Positions 1-9,815 of a stretch of DNA of 30,000 nucleotides are shown here, in pieces. The position numbers were made by a program, and so were the translations under genes. Under the pieces are notes generated by a model that saw only the letters and a program-made list of their open reading frames with translations, made no database searches and was not told the DNA's origin. Source of the stretch: Neocallimastix lanati (nom. inval.) (Eukaryota > Neocallimastigomycota > Neocallimastigomycetes > Neocallimastigales > Neocallimastigaceae). Each line of letters begins with the position of its first letter. The stretch's first letter is position 1. The stretch lies in the NCBI GenBank assembly GCA_016946835.1, contig JACVTC010000005.1, forward strand, positions 1,600,001 to 1,630,000. The letters are read 5' to 3'.

Positions 1-227
1 TTTATTTATTAATGATTTAAAACTATTGATTTTCATAGAATTTATCTATTGAAATTACATTGATATAAATAAATATTAATATATGATATCTTTATAATAA
101 AAATGTTATTCATTATTCTTTTTTTTTAATAATAATAAACTTTATTGATTAATATATTTTTAAAGAAATCATGAAAAGAAAAAAGAAAATTATATGAAAT
201 TTTACATTAATATTAAAAAACTTCGTT

Positions 228-264
228 AAGAATTTCAAGGACAAAAAGAGTTCCCGAAATTCTT
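228..264. repeat. Hairpin, 9-bp perfect stem
   Basis: AAGAATTTC at 228-236 pairs with GAAATTCTT at 256-264 around a 19-base purine-rich loop. It precedes two longer hairpins but does not share their loop sequence. Confidence 0.6.
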
Positions 265-426
265 CATATTCATCAATGATAACTCCTCATTAATTAATAT
301 TATCATTTGATTATTTAACAGAAATTTTTCTTTATCTCATCTTTTCAAAGTCGATGCTCTTGACAACGATAGGTCGTGTGGTATATAAATTGATCTTGAT
401 GTTAACCCTCTAATCATAATTAACAT

Positions 427-462
427 AACATTAATAAGATATCCAGTAAACTTATTAATGTT
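427..462. repeat. Hairpin with conserved loop (copy 1)
   Basis: AACATTAATAAG (427-438) is the exact reverse complement of CTTATTAATGTT (451-462). The intervening 12 bases are ATATCCAGTAAA. The stem can be extended imperfectly outward by roughly 15 more bases (about 412-480). The loop plus closing base pairs is almost identical to that of the next hairpin. Confidence 0.75.
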
Positions 463-474
463 GTTTTAATTATT

Positions 475-544
475 ATTTAATAGCAAATCATATTTTTTTG
501 AAGATATCCGGTAAACTTAAAAAATATATGATTTGCTATTAAAT
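475..544. repeat. Hairpin with conserved loop (copy 2)
   Basis: ATTTAATAGCAAATCATA (475-492) is the exact reverse complement of 527-544. It continues through a T-run facing an A-run into the tip AAGATATCCGGTAAACTT (501-518). That tip differs from copy 1 by one base (G for A), although the stems are unrelated in sequence. Confidence 0.75.
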
Positions 545-1511
545 AAATATATTTTAAATTAAAATTAAATCTCTTATGATTAATAGTCCCTTTTTAATTA
601 TTACAATTTATAATAATTTTACTAACATTAATAATAATAAAAAAAAATTAACATAAATAAAAAAAAAAGTATTAATCATAAAAAGTTTAGTTATCATATT
701 AATATATTAATAAATATTTTGAAATTCTTTTTTTTTTTTATTTTTTATTAAAAAAAAAATAATTTCATAGAGTTTCTATTACTGTATTCTACAAAATAAC
801 CTGATAAATAAAAATAAATGAATTCAGATTTATTTTATGAGTTTGGTATTTGATAAAATTCACTTAACTTTAAAATATTTATTAATATAGAATTTTTTAA
901 TATATAATTTAGTAAGTATTATAAAAGTTAAAAAAATCTTCCTAATTTCCAATATTTCATGAAAAGAAAATAAAGCATTATTTGAATTATTAAAGTTCAA
1001 ATTTATATTATTATAAATTAATAATCGAACATATATTTCATAAATTCCTAATTTTTATATTTTTAATTAAAAAGAAAAATACTTTCCATATCATATAAAA
1101 CACAAAACTAAAACAAATAATAATATTAATAGTTCTTTAATAATATTTTTTTATTTTAATTAAAAATTTTTATTAATTAAAAAAGTATATTAAAAATAAT
1201 AATAAAGTTAAATATAAAGAACAAAAAAAATATATATTAATTTTATTATTAATAAAATAGAGTATTTTAAATTGTTAATTATAATAATTTAAAAAAAAAA
1301 GATATAATTAATATTAAAATTTTTTAAAAAAATGAAATTTTAAAATGTTAATCAATGAGTTTATATATACATAGGATAATATATGCGACTATAATAAAAA
1401 TTTTAAAATAAATATTACTTTAGTATTTCTACTGTATTCTATTTTTTTTTATATAATTTTTAACGTTTGTCTTTCTTTTCTAAATATAGCATTTAAAAAT
1501 TATTAATGATT

Positions 1512-1685
1512 TTATTCAGCATCTTCAGTATTACCATCACTTGTTGAAGTAGTTGGAGCATCTCCTTCTTGAATATCACCACTTGATGGAGATGGTGGAG
1601 TAGTTGGAATACTATCATCTGGCATATTACCACCTTGAGCACCACCTTTGAATCCTGGGAATCCACCTGCTCCAGAATCACCTCC
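1512..1685 (-). pseudogene. C-terminal remnant cut off by the nonsense codon of the first glycine-rich gene
   Basis: Reading on in the same frame past the TAA at 1686-1688 gives 57 further codons and a second TAA at 1512-1514. These encode two more repeat motifs, a Ser/Thr/Pro-rich linker and the tail NTEDAE, which is identical to the end of the intact paralogue at 5107-5964. This was therefore the original C-terminus. The interrupting codon replaces the CAA (Gln) found at the same place in nearly every other repeat (GAQGG). Confidence 0.8.
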
Positions 1686-2440
1686 TTAAGCACCACCTTG
1701 GAAACCACCTGCTCCCATATCACCACCTGGAGCACCACCTTGGAATCCTGGGAATTCGCCTGCTCCAGAATCACCTTCTTCAGAACCATCTTGGAATCCT
1801 GGGAATCCACTTGTTCCTGTATCACCTTCTTGAGCACCACCTTGGAATCCTGGGAATCCACCTGTTTCTGTATCACTTCCTTGAGCACCACCTTGGAATC
1901 CTGGGAAACCACCTGTTCCACTATCACCTCCTTGAGCACCACCTTGGAATCCTGGGAATCCATCTGCTCCAGAATCACCTCCTTGAGCACCACCTTGGAA
2001 ACCACTTGCTCCCATATCACCACCTGAGAATCCACCTTGGAATCCTGGGAATCCACCGGCTCCCATATCACCACCTAGGAATCCACCTGTTTCTGTATCA
2101 CTTCCTTGAGCACCGCCTTGGAATTCTGGGAAACCACCGGCTCCCATATCACCACCTTGAGCACCTCCTTGGAATCCTGAGAATCCACCTGCTCTCATAT
2201 TACCACCTTGAGCACCTCCTTGGAATCCTGGCATACCAACACCCATATCGCCACCTGGAACCCCACCTGGGAATCTACCACCTGTGAATCCACCTGCTCC
2301 TGTATCACCTCCTTGAGCACCACCTTGGAATCCTGGGAATCCACCTGCTCCCATATCACCACCTCCTTGGATTCCTGGCATACCACCACCTGGAGCACCA
2401 CCTGAGAATCCACCTGTTCCTATATTACCACCAGCTGGAG
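1620..2440. repeat. Coding minisatellite, ~51-bp period
   Basis: The glycine-rich coding region consists of degenerate direct repeats with a core period of about 51 bp (17 codons) and shorter variants. The block TTGAGCACCACCTTGGAATC recurs many times on the plus strand. The repetition keeps several frames open on both strands, which creates spurious ORFs. Confidence 0.85.
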
Positions 2441-2558
2441 CATCGGGTATTTCACCTTCTTGAGCATTAATTGGAACATCTTGGTTTCCTTCAATGGGAT
2501 AAGAATTGATACCTACCATAAGTAAAGAAAGAATACTAAAAATAGTTGTGTCCTTCAT
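1686..2558 (-). CDS. Secreted glycine-rich repeat protein (copy 1, prematurely stopped)
   Basis: A single-exon ORF of 290 residues. Residues 1 to about 20 (MKDTTIFSILSLLMVGINSY) form a plausible signal peptide, followed by a short acidic/Pro region. The rest is a run of ~17-residue repeats of the type GFPGFQGGAQGGD-x-GAG, rich in Gly, Gln, Phe and Ala. No catalytic domain, cysteine pattern or later membrane segment is visible, so an extracellular or cell-wall structural role is inference. The start is the first ATG of the frame and aligns with the start of the paralogue at 5964. The gene is far richer in GC than its surroundings because Gly, Pro and Ala codons dominate. The ORF ends at a TAA in place of a repeat CAA codon; the ancestral frame ran to 1512 (348 codons). 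The change could be a real allele, an early pseudogene or a base-call error. Confidence 0.85.
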   Translation of the reverse strand: MKDTTIFSILSLLMVGINSYPIEGNQDVPINAQEGEIPDAPAGGNIGTGGFSGGAPGGGMPGIQGGGDMGAGGFPGFQGGAQGGDTGAGGFTGGRFPGGVPGGDMGVGMPGFQGGAQGGNMRAGGFSGFQGGAQGGDMGAGGFPEFQGGAQGSDTETGGFLGGDMGAGGFPGFQGGFSGGDMGASGFQGGAQGGDSGADGFPGFQGGAQGGDSGTGGFPGFQGGAQGSDTETGGFPGFQGGAQEGDTGTSGFPGFQDGSEEGDSGAGEFPGFQGGAPGGDMGAGGFQGGA

Positions 2559-3136
2559 TATGAATTATTTTTTTTTTTTAAATTATTTTTTGTTTATTAT
2601 TTACAATAAGAAATTAAAATTATGAATAGAAAATTATAATTTTTTATAATATATATTACAGTAAGAAATATTTTCTAATAATTGAATAAAATTTATATCT
2701 ATATCTGTATATCTATAAATATATATATATATATTTTTTTTTGTTTGTCTGTTTGATAGTTATATTTTTATTATTTACAAAAACTATTAATTTGATTTTC
2801 TATAATATAATACAAACAATAATTTATTTTTGTAGTACTTTTTTTTTCTTTATATATACTTTTTTTACATAATTAATATCATAAATAAATAATATATAAA
2901 GAAGGAAAGAAAACCAAGAAAATATATTAAATAATAAAAATAATTATTATAAAAATAAAATTATATGCTATTAAAAAACATTTTTTATTTTTTCATTTAA
3001 TTTAATTGGATATTTAATTTTTCTAGTGATTGCTGCTTTTTTTATATTATTTCATATTATTATAGTTCGAAAATTTTATTAAATTTAATTTAATAAAAAT
3101 TTATGTCCCATGTTTTTTTTTTTTTAATATTTATAT

Positions 3137-3180
3137 ATCATAAAATTATCATAAAATTATCATAAAATTATCATAAAATA
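3137..3180. repeat. 11-bp tandem repeat ATCATAAAATT
   Basis: Four head-to-tail copies with no spacers. The same motif recurs at the matching position of unit B (6563-6616) and in expanded form in unit C (8373-8685). Confidence 0.85.
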
Positions 3181-3610
3181 TATATATATACATATATATT
3201 TATAATTTTAATTGAATGTTTATTGAATGTTTATTAAATATTAAATGAATCTGATTAATCTTCGTTGAATTTTCATTTATTTTTTCTTAATTATTAAATC
3301 TCTATTAATTATTAATGCTTTTTTATTTCATCAAAATAATGGTTTATAGATATCATAAACGTATTATAAGTTTTAATATTTTCTTTTAAAATGCTTTTAA
3401 AAATTTCCATATTAAGTTATTATTTTTTAATATATTTCTTATCATAATTAACTCTAAATATATATATAATTACAAAAAAATTTTTTTTTATAAAAAACAC
3501 AAAATTTATTTAATTAAATTTATTATTATGATTAATTTAATTATAATATTTTCATTTAAAATACTTTAATAAATCCACATTAATCTATTATTTTTTAATA
3601 TATTTCTTAT

Positions 3611-3862
3611 CATAATTTTGAACTTTAATAATTAAGATTAATTTAATAATAATCAATTACTATTATTATTTTAAAACCTTTTTTTTTTTGGTTAATCTTA
3701 AAAAAAAAAAAGAAAATAATACTTAATTCATAATTTTGAACTTTAATAATTAAGATTAATTTAATAATAATCAATTATTATTATTATTTTAAAACCTTTT
3801 CTTTTTCTTTTTTTTTTTTTTTTTGGTTAATCTTAAAAAGAAAAAGAAAATAATACTTAATT
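3611..3862. repeat. 118-bp tandem duplication
   Basis: A block starting CATAATTTTGAACTTTAATA at 3611 starts again at 3729. The copies differ mainly in homopolymer lengths (a T-run and an A-run). Each copy also contains a short inverted pair, TTAAGATTAA and TTAATCTTAA. Confidence 0.8.
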
Positions 3863-4000
3863 CATTATTAATTTTTTATTTTTTATAATTAAAATTATAT
3901 TTTTTCAACAAGGTATTTCAAAGTATTTGTTATTTATGATTTAAAATCTATTAGATATAAAATATATACACAATAATAATACACAATAAAAAAATTAATA

Positions 4001-4120
4001 ATGATTTTTTTATTTTTTATTATTAAAATGATTTTTTTATTTTTTATTATTAAAATGATTTTTTTATTTTTTATTATTAAAATGATTTTTTTATTTTTTA
4101 TTATTAAAATGATTTTTTTC
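4001..4120. repeat. 27-bp tandem repeat
   Basis: ATGATTTTTTTATTTTTTAT-type units begin at 4001, 4028, 4055, 4082 and 4109, an exact 27-bp period. The array is bracketed by two copies of a block containing TATTTGTTATTTATGATTTA (3926 and about 4139), so a larger ~214-bp duplication contains it. The minus-strand ORF read through it (repeating NKKIILIIK) is an artefact of the period being divisible by three. Confidence 0.85.
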
Positions 4121-5106
4121 AACAAATTTTTTCAAAGTATTTGTTATTTATGATTTAAAATCTATTAGATATGATAGAAAATATATATATACACAATAAA
4201 CATAAAAAAACATTTTTTTTTCTTTTAGTTTTAATAAAATGTTCATTATATATATATTAATAAATACTAAAATATTTAACAAATTAAAAAATGGTATATT
4301 TATATTTATTTAATAATTTAAATTACAATTTAGATAATGTAATTTTTCAATTATTAAAATATATAAAATTAAAATTAAAATAAAATTAATTTTATATTTT
4401 ATCTTTGTTCATTTTATAAATTTTATTTTATATTTTTTTTTTTTTTTAAATTAAAAAATAATTTCATTAAATTTATTTTAATTTATTTTCCGTATTTACA
4501 AAAGATTATTAATAGAAATGAATTAATTCAGATTTATCGTATAACTTAAAAGAATTTATTAATAATTTATTAAGAATCATAAAAAATAAATATATATATA
4601 TATTTCATAATTTCTAATATTTCTTGAAAAGAATTAAGAGTATTATTTATATTATTAAAATTTATGTTTATAATGCTATAAATTAATAATCGAAAACATA
4701 TCTCAAAAATTCCTAATCATTTTATTTTTAATTTAAATGAAAAATACTTTCCATATCATACAAAAACACAAAACAAAAACTAATAGTAACATTAATAATT
4801 CTAATAAAATTAAAAATAAAAAAGATCATTAATTGTATTATTAATAAAATAGTGTATTTTAAATTGTTAATTATAATAATTTATAAAAAAAAAAAGATAT
4901 AATTATTATTAAATTATTTTTATATAATGAAATTTTTGAATGTTAATAAATGAATTTGTATATACATAGGATGATCATAAATGGTTTTCATAAAAATTTT
5001 AAAATAAATTTTACTTTAGTGTTTCTATTGTATTCTATTTTTTTTATGTTATTTTTAATGTTTATCTTTCTTTTCTGAATATATCATTTAAAAAGTATTA
5101 ATGATC

Positions 5107-5964
5107 TTATTCAGCATCTTCAGTATTACTATCATTTGGTGGAGTATTTGAAATACTACCATCTGGCATATCACCACCTTGAGCACCACCTTGGAAACCA
5201 CCTGCTCCCATATCACCACCTGGAGCACCTCCTTGAGCACCATCTTGGAATCCTGGGAATCCACCTGTTCCACTATCACCTCCTTGAGCACCACCTTGGA
5301 ATCCTGGGAATCCACCTGTTTCTGTATCACTTCCTTGAGCACCACCTTGGAATCCTGGGAAACCACCTTCTCCCATATCACCACCTTGAGCACCTCCTCG
5401 GAATCCTGGGAATCCACCTGCTCCAAAATCACCTCCTTGAGCACCACCCGGGAATCCACCTGCTCCAGAATCACCCCCTTGAGCACCACTTTGGAATCCT
5501 GGGAATCCACTTGCTCCAGAATTACCTCTTTGAGCACCACCTTGGAATCCTGGGAATACACCTGATCTAGTGTCACCTCCTTGAGCACCACCCTTGAAAC
5601 CACCTGCTCCCATATCACCACTTGGCATACTACCACCTGGAGCACTACCACTTGGAGCACTACCTTGGAATCCTGGGAATCCATTTGTTTCTGTATTTCT
5701 TCCTTGAGCACCACCCTTGAAACCACCTGCTCCCATATCACCACTTGGCATACCACCACCTAGAGCACTACCACCTGAGAATCCACCTGTTCCTGTAGCA
5801 CCTTCTTGAGCACCACCTTGGAATCCTGGCATACCACTACCTGGAGCATCGGGTAATTCACCTTCTTGAGTAGTAGTTGGAACATTTTGATTTCCTTCAA
5901 GGGGATATGAATTGATATCTACAATATGTAAAGAAAGAATACTAAAAATAGTTGTGTACTTCAT
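5107..5964 (-). CDS. Secreted glycine-rich repeat protein (copy 2, intact)
   Basis: A single-exon ORF of 285 residues, paralogous to the gene at 1686-2558 from the first codon (MKYTTIFSILSLHIVDINSY) to the tail NTEDAE. It has a predicted signal peptide of about 20 residues, a short linker (QEGELPDAP) and then repeats of the GFPGFQGGAQGGD-x-GAG type interspersed with GGSALGGGMPSGDMG-like variants, ending in an acidic Ser/Asn-rich tail. No known enzymatic domain is visible; an extracellular matrix, cell-wall or surface-coat role is inference from the signal peptide and composition. The 5' flank is nearly identical to that of copy 1, so the two are probably regulated alike. Repeat order and number differ between copies, as expected from slippage or unequal exchange. 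Confidence 0.88.
   Translation of the reverse strand: MKYTTIFSILSLHIVDINSYPLEGNQNVPTTTQEGELPDAPGSGMPGFQGGAQEGATGTGGFSGGSALGGGMPSGDMGAGGFKGGAQGRNTETNGFPGFQGSAPSGSAPGGSMPSGDMGAGGFKGGAQGGDTRSGVFPGFQGGAQRGNSGASGFPGFQSGAQGGDSGAGGFPGGAQGGDFGAGGFPGFRGGAQGGDMGEGGFPGFQGGAQGSDTETGGFPGFQGGAQGGDSGTGGFPGFQDGAQGGAPGGDMGAGGFQGGAQGGDMPDGSISNTPPNDSNTEDAE
5160..5850. repeat. Coding minisatellite, ~51-bp period (copy 2)
   Basis: Same repeat family as at 1620-2440, again within the coding frame. Individual units are shared between the two genes, but their order differs. Confidence 0.85.
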
Positions 5965-6562
5965 TATGAATTATTTTTTTTTTAAATTATTTTTTTAAAT
6001 TATTTTTTGGTTTATTATTTACAAAAAAAATTAAATATAAGAATAGAAAATATATTTTTTTATAATATATATTACAGTAAGAAATATTTTCTAATAATTG
6101 AATAAAATTTATACCTATATCTGTATTTCTATATATATATAGATATATTTTTTTTTGTTTGTTTGTTTGATAGTTATATTTTTATTATTTACAAAAGCTA
6201 TTAATTTGATTCTCTATAATATATTATTCTCTATAATATATTACAAGCAATAATTTATTTTTGTAGTACTTTTTTTTCTTTATATATACTTTTTTTTTTT
6301 ATAATTTATATCATAAATAAAATAATATACAAAGAAAGAAAGAAAAACCAAGAAAATATATTAAATAATAAAAATAACTATTATAAAAATATAAATTGGA
6401 TACTATTAAAAGACATTTTTAATTTTTTCATTAATTTCATTGGATATTTAATTTTTCTAGTTATTGCCGCTTTTTTTATATTATTTCATATTATTATAGC
6501 TCGAAATTTTTATTAAATTTAATTTAATAAAATTTATGTCCCATTTTTTTTAATATTTAAAT

Positions 6563-6616
6563 ATCATAAAATTATCATAAAATTATCATAAAATTATCAT
6601 AAAATTATCATAAAAT
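6563..6616. repeat. 11-bp tandem repeat ATCATAAAATT
   Basis: About five copies, followed by looser ATCATAAAATATG variants to about 6700. It occupies the same place in unit B as 3137-3180 does in unit A. Confidence 0.8.
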
Positions 6617-7120
6617 ATGTATATCATAAAATAAATATATCCTATATCATAAAAATGTACATCATAAAGCATGAATATCATAAAATATGTGTATATAATA
6701 AAATATCTTTATATATATAAATTTATTATTTTTATTGAATTTTCATTGAATTTTTATTGAAACTTTATTGTATCTTTATTGAATCTTTATTGAATATTTA
6801 TTGGATTCTTGATTAATATTTGTTGAATTTTCATTAAATTTTTTTATAATTCTTAAATCTCTATTAATTATTATGCTTCTTTGTTTCATTAAAATAATGA
6901 TTTATATATATCATAAATTAAAAGTATTAAAAGTATTGACATAAATAATATTAATATTTTCATTTAAGAACAGAACTTTATAAAATTTCCAAATTAAACT
7001 ATTATATTTTAATATATTTCTTATAATAATAATTAACTTAATATATATATATAATTCAAAAAATTCTTTTTTTATTTTAGAAAAACACAAAATTTTATTT
7101 AATAATTTATTATTATAAGT

Positions 7121-7811
7121 ATTTCCAGGTATTTGTTATTTATAATTTAAAATTCAATATATATAAAATATATATATATATAGTATGTACTAAAATATTT
7201 AACAAATTAAAATATGGCATATTTATTTACTTAATAATTTAAATTACAATTTATATCATGTAATTTTTCCTTTATTAAAATATATGAAATAAATTTTATT
7301 AAAATTAATTATATATTGTATCTTCATTCATTTTATAAATTATATTTTATATTTTTTTACTTAAAAAAAATAATTTCATTAAATTTCTATGTATTTTCCG
7401 TATTTACATAATAATCTAATAAATAAAAATAGAGGAATTCTGATTTATTGAAGTAATATGATATATTTGATAAAATTCGCATAACTTAAAAGAATTTATT
7501 AATATTTAATTTATTAAGAATCATAAATAATAAATATATATATATATATATATTTCTTAATTTCTAATATTTCATGAAAAGAATAAAGAATATTATATGT
7601 ATTATTAAAATTCTTTTTTATATTATTTTAAATTAATAATCCAACACATTTCTCATAAATTCCTAATCGTTTTATTTTTAATTAAAATGTAAAATACTTT
7701 ATATACCATATAAAACCCAAAACTAATATAATTAATAGTATTAATAATTCTTTATTGATACCTTTTTATTTTAATTATAATTTTTTATTAATTTAAAATT
7801 TTATTTAAAAT

Positions 7812-7851
<40 letters not shown>

Positions 7852-8255
7852 TTATATAATTTAATTATTAATAAAATAATTTTTATTAAATTGAAAATTA
7901 TAATAATTTACAAAAAATAATATAATGTTAACCAATTTATTTATAAATACATAATATGATTTAAAATGGTTTTTATACAAAAACAATTAATTTGATTTTC
8001 TATAATATATTACAAACAATAATTTATTTTTGGAGTACTTTTATATATATATATATATATATAGTTTTTTTTTTTTTTTTCATAATTAATATCATAAATA
8101 AAATAATATAAAAAGAAAAAAAGAAATAAAAACCAAGAAAATATACTAAATAATAAAAATAATTATAATAAAAATATAAATTGAATACTATTAAAAATCA
8201 TTTTTAATTTTTTCATTAATTTCATTGGATATTTAGCTTTTCTGGTAATTGCAGC

Positions 8256-8293
<38 letters not shown>

Positions 8294-8705
8294 TCTTATT
8301 ATTATAACATTAAATATTTATTAAATTAAAATTAATAAAAATTAATGCGTCATGTTTTTTTTTAATATTTATATCATAAAATTATCATAAAATAAATTCA
8401 TATCATAAAATAAATATATCAAATATCATAAAATATGTATATCAAAATAAATATATCATAAAATAAATATATCATATATCATAAAATATATATATCATAA
8501 AATAAATATATCATAAAATAAATATATCATATAATATGTATATCATAAAATAAATATATCATAAAAATATATATATAATAAAATATGTATATCATAAAAT
8601 AAATATATCCTATATCATAAAAATGTACATCATAAAATATGAATATCATAAAATATGTGTATATAATAAAATATGTTTATATATATATAATATAAATTTA
8701 TTATT
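7121..8705. repeat. Array unit C, gene-less
   Basis: The left flank of the unit (about 7190-7975) matches unit B. At about 7980 it jumps directly to the block AATTTGATTTTCTATAATAT, which lies upstream of the gene in units A (about 2790) and B. The coding region and about 1 kb around it are absent. The right flank then follows normally, with the ATCATAAAAT repeats expanded. No glycine-rich repeat sequence remains. Confidence 0.75.
8373..8685. repeat. Expanded ATCATAAAAT-type repeat
   Basis: Degenerate head-to-tail units alternating ATCATAAAATAAATAT and ATCATAAAATATGTAT. This is the longest version of the 11-bp repeat seen in units A and B. Confidence 0.75.
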
Positions 8706-8746
8706 ATTTGAATTATTAAAGTTCATGTTTATATTATAAATTAATA

Positions 8747-8755
8747 ATCCATCAC
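8747..8755 (+). repeat. 9-bp target-site duplication, left copy
   Basis: ATCCATCAC, repeated exactly at 9059-9067 on the other side of the element. Confidence 0.9.
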
Positions 8756-9058
8756 GGGTGTGGGGCATTTCGCCAAATTGCATTTCGCCAAGTTGCATTT
8801 CGTCAGATTGAAAATTATTAAATAAATTAATAAATCAATAAATAAAATTAAATATTATTAATATCGCATAAAAACAATTTTAAAAAAAATATATTTTGAA
8901 TTAATATTTATTTATTTATTCATTTATTTATATCAATACTTTACTTGTCGAAATGCAACCTGGCGAAAAGCAACTTGGGGAAATGCAACATTTTAATACT
9001 ACGCCACTTGGCGAAATGCAACCTGGCGAAATGCAATTTGGGGAAATGCAACTCTCCC
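8756..9058 (+). mobile_element. 303-bp non-autonomous terminal-inverted-repeat element (MITE), copy 1
   Basis: Begins GGGTGTGGGGCATTTCGCC and ends, read in reverse complement, GGGAGAGTTGCATTTCCCC. The arms are imperfect inverted repeats made of 15-bp subunits of the type TTGCATTTCGCCAAG (8756-8810 on the left, 8945-9058 on the right), separated by an AT-rich centre with no ORF. It is flanked by exact 9-bp duplications. The corresponding place in array unit C (near 7640) reads AATAATCCAACACATTTCTC, a natural empty site with a single copy of the target. A 9-bp duplication with long terminal repeats is characteristic of Mutator-like elements; membership in that superfamily is inference. No transposase is present, so movement must rely on one supplied elsewhere. 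Confidence 0.9.
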
Positions 9059-9067
9059 ATCCATCAC
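9059..9067 (+). repeat. 9-bp target-site duplication, right copy
   Basis: ATCCATCAC, identical to 8747-8755. Confidence 0.9.
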
Positions 9068-9497
9068 ATATCTCATAAATTCCTAACCTTTTTATTTTTA
9101 ATTAAAATTTTAATTTAATAAAAATTTATGTCCAATGTTTTTTTTTAATATTTATATATCATAAAATTATCATAATATATGTATGTATATCATAAAATAT
9201 GTATATATATACATATATAAATTTATTATTTTTATTGAATTTTTATTTAATATTTATTGAATATTTATGGAATATTTATTGAATATTTATTGGATCTTTG
9301 ATTAATCTTCGTTGAATTTTCATTAATTTTTTTTTTTTAATAATACTCATGTATTAAACTTTATTTCTACTATTTCTAATAAGATTTAAAGTAATAATAT
9401 ATTTGAGAGTGTCACAGAACATTTCATTTTGAAACGTGGCTATTATGAAATATGGCGTACTTATATATAAAGAGAGACGTTTATATAAGAGAGACTT

Positions 9498-9773
9498 AAA
9501 TTATATTAAATGAATATTATTTTAAAGATATATTTTAATGTTTTATGGTAAAATAATAAAAAATAACATTTAATTTTAAAAATATATTATAATAATTCTT
9601 ATTAAAATAATAAAAAAATAGTATTTAATAATAATAAATTATATTAAATGAATATTATTTTAAAGATATATTTTAATGTTTTATGGTAAAATAATAAAAA
9701 ATAACATTTAATTTTAAAAATATATTATAATAATTCTTATTAAAATAATAAAAAAATAGTATTTAATAATAAT
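9498..9773. repeat. 138-bp perfect tandem duplication
   Basis: Two head-to-tail copies, 9498-9635 and 9636-9773, each starting AAATTATATTAAATGAATAT. I see no difference between them by eye. The lack of divergence in such labile DNA indicates a recent event. Confidence 0.9.
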
Positions 9774-9815
9774 AAATTTTAAAAATAAAGTTAAATATAT
9801 GAATATTATTATTAT

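Larger units (their letters stand above)
1..739. other. AT-rich flank without a gene
   Basis: No open frame of convincing length or composition is visible on either strand. The stretch from about 220 to 420 is less AT-biased than its surroundings and carries three hairpins listed separately. The rest is A/T homopolymer and short-repeat DNA typical of the intergenic sequence throughout the window. Confidence 0.6.
740..3530. repeat. Array unit A (tandem ~3 kb repeat)
   Basis: First of four related segments. Left-flank landmarks (an AATAATCGAACATAT-type block at about 1020, a TTGATTTTCTATAATATA block near 2790, ATCATAAAATT repeats at 3137, and a TTCGTTGAATTTTCATT block near 3262) recur in the same order in the later units. 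It contains the first glycine-rich protein gene. Boundaries are approximate because the DNA is so AT-rich. Confidence 0.7.
2559..5106. other. Intergenic spacer between the two glycine-rich genes
   Basis: No gene is supported. It holds the upstream region of copy 1 (matched by the upstream region of copy 2 from about 5965), 11-bp ATCATAAAATT repeats, a 118-bp tandem duplication, a 27-bp tandem repeat and the left flank of array unit B. Confidence 0.6.
3900..7120. repeat. Array unit B (tandem ~3 kb repeat)
   Basis: Second unit, carrying the intact glycine-rich gene. It matches unit A on both sides of the gene and matches unit C on the left (the block TACTAAAATATTTAACAAAT at about 4266 recurs near 7188). 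Its right edge shares the AAAAACACAAAATTT-type block near 7080 with unit A near 3490. Confidence 0.7.
8706..9340. repeat. Array unit D, internally deleted and carrying a MITE
   Basis: Starts inside the left flank (GAATTATTAAAGTTCATGTT, compare about 991 in unit A), is interrupted by the MITE at 8756-9058, resumes with ATATCTCATAAATTCCTAAC, and at about 9100 jumps to the right-flank block TTTAATAAAAATTTATGTCC (compare about 3090). Nothing of the gene is left. The deletion breakpoints differ from those in unit C. Confidence 0.7.

Noticed and set aside
1635-2405. Plus-strand and alternate-frame ORFs across the glycine-rich genes
   Set aside because: They are shadows of a 51-bp repeat whose period is divisible by three. 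They lack signal peptides, and the glycine-rich frame is the one conserved end to end between paralogues.
1512-2558. Reassigned genetic code (TAA read as Gln, as in ciliates)
   Set aside because: Only one internal TAA occurs, and NHP2, ELP5, the coiled-coil gene and both glycine-rich genes all end at TAA or TAG exactly at family-like C-termini with no internal TAA/TAG in their exons.
3934-4125. Minus-strand ORF of repeated NKKIILIIK
   Set aside because: Read entirely from a 27-bp A/T tandem repeat; no gene-like composition.
3137-8685. CRISPR-like arrays from the repeated ATCATAAAATT units
   Set aside because: Units are contiguous without spacers and purely A/T; ordinary tandem repeats in a eukaryotic genome.
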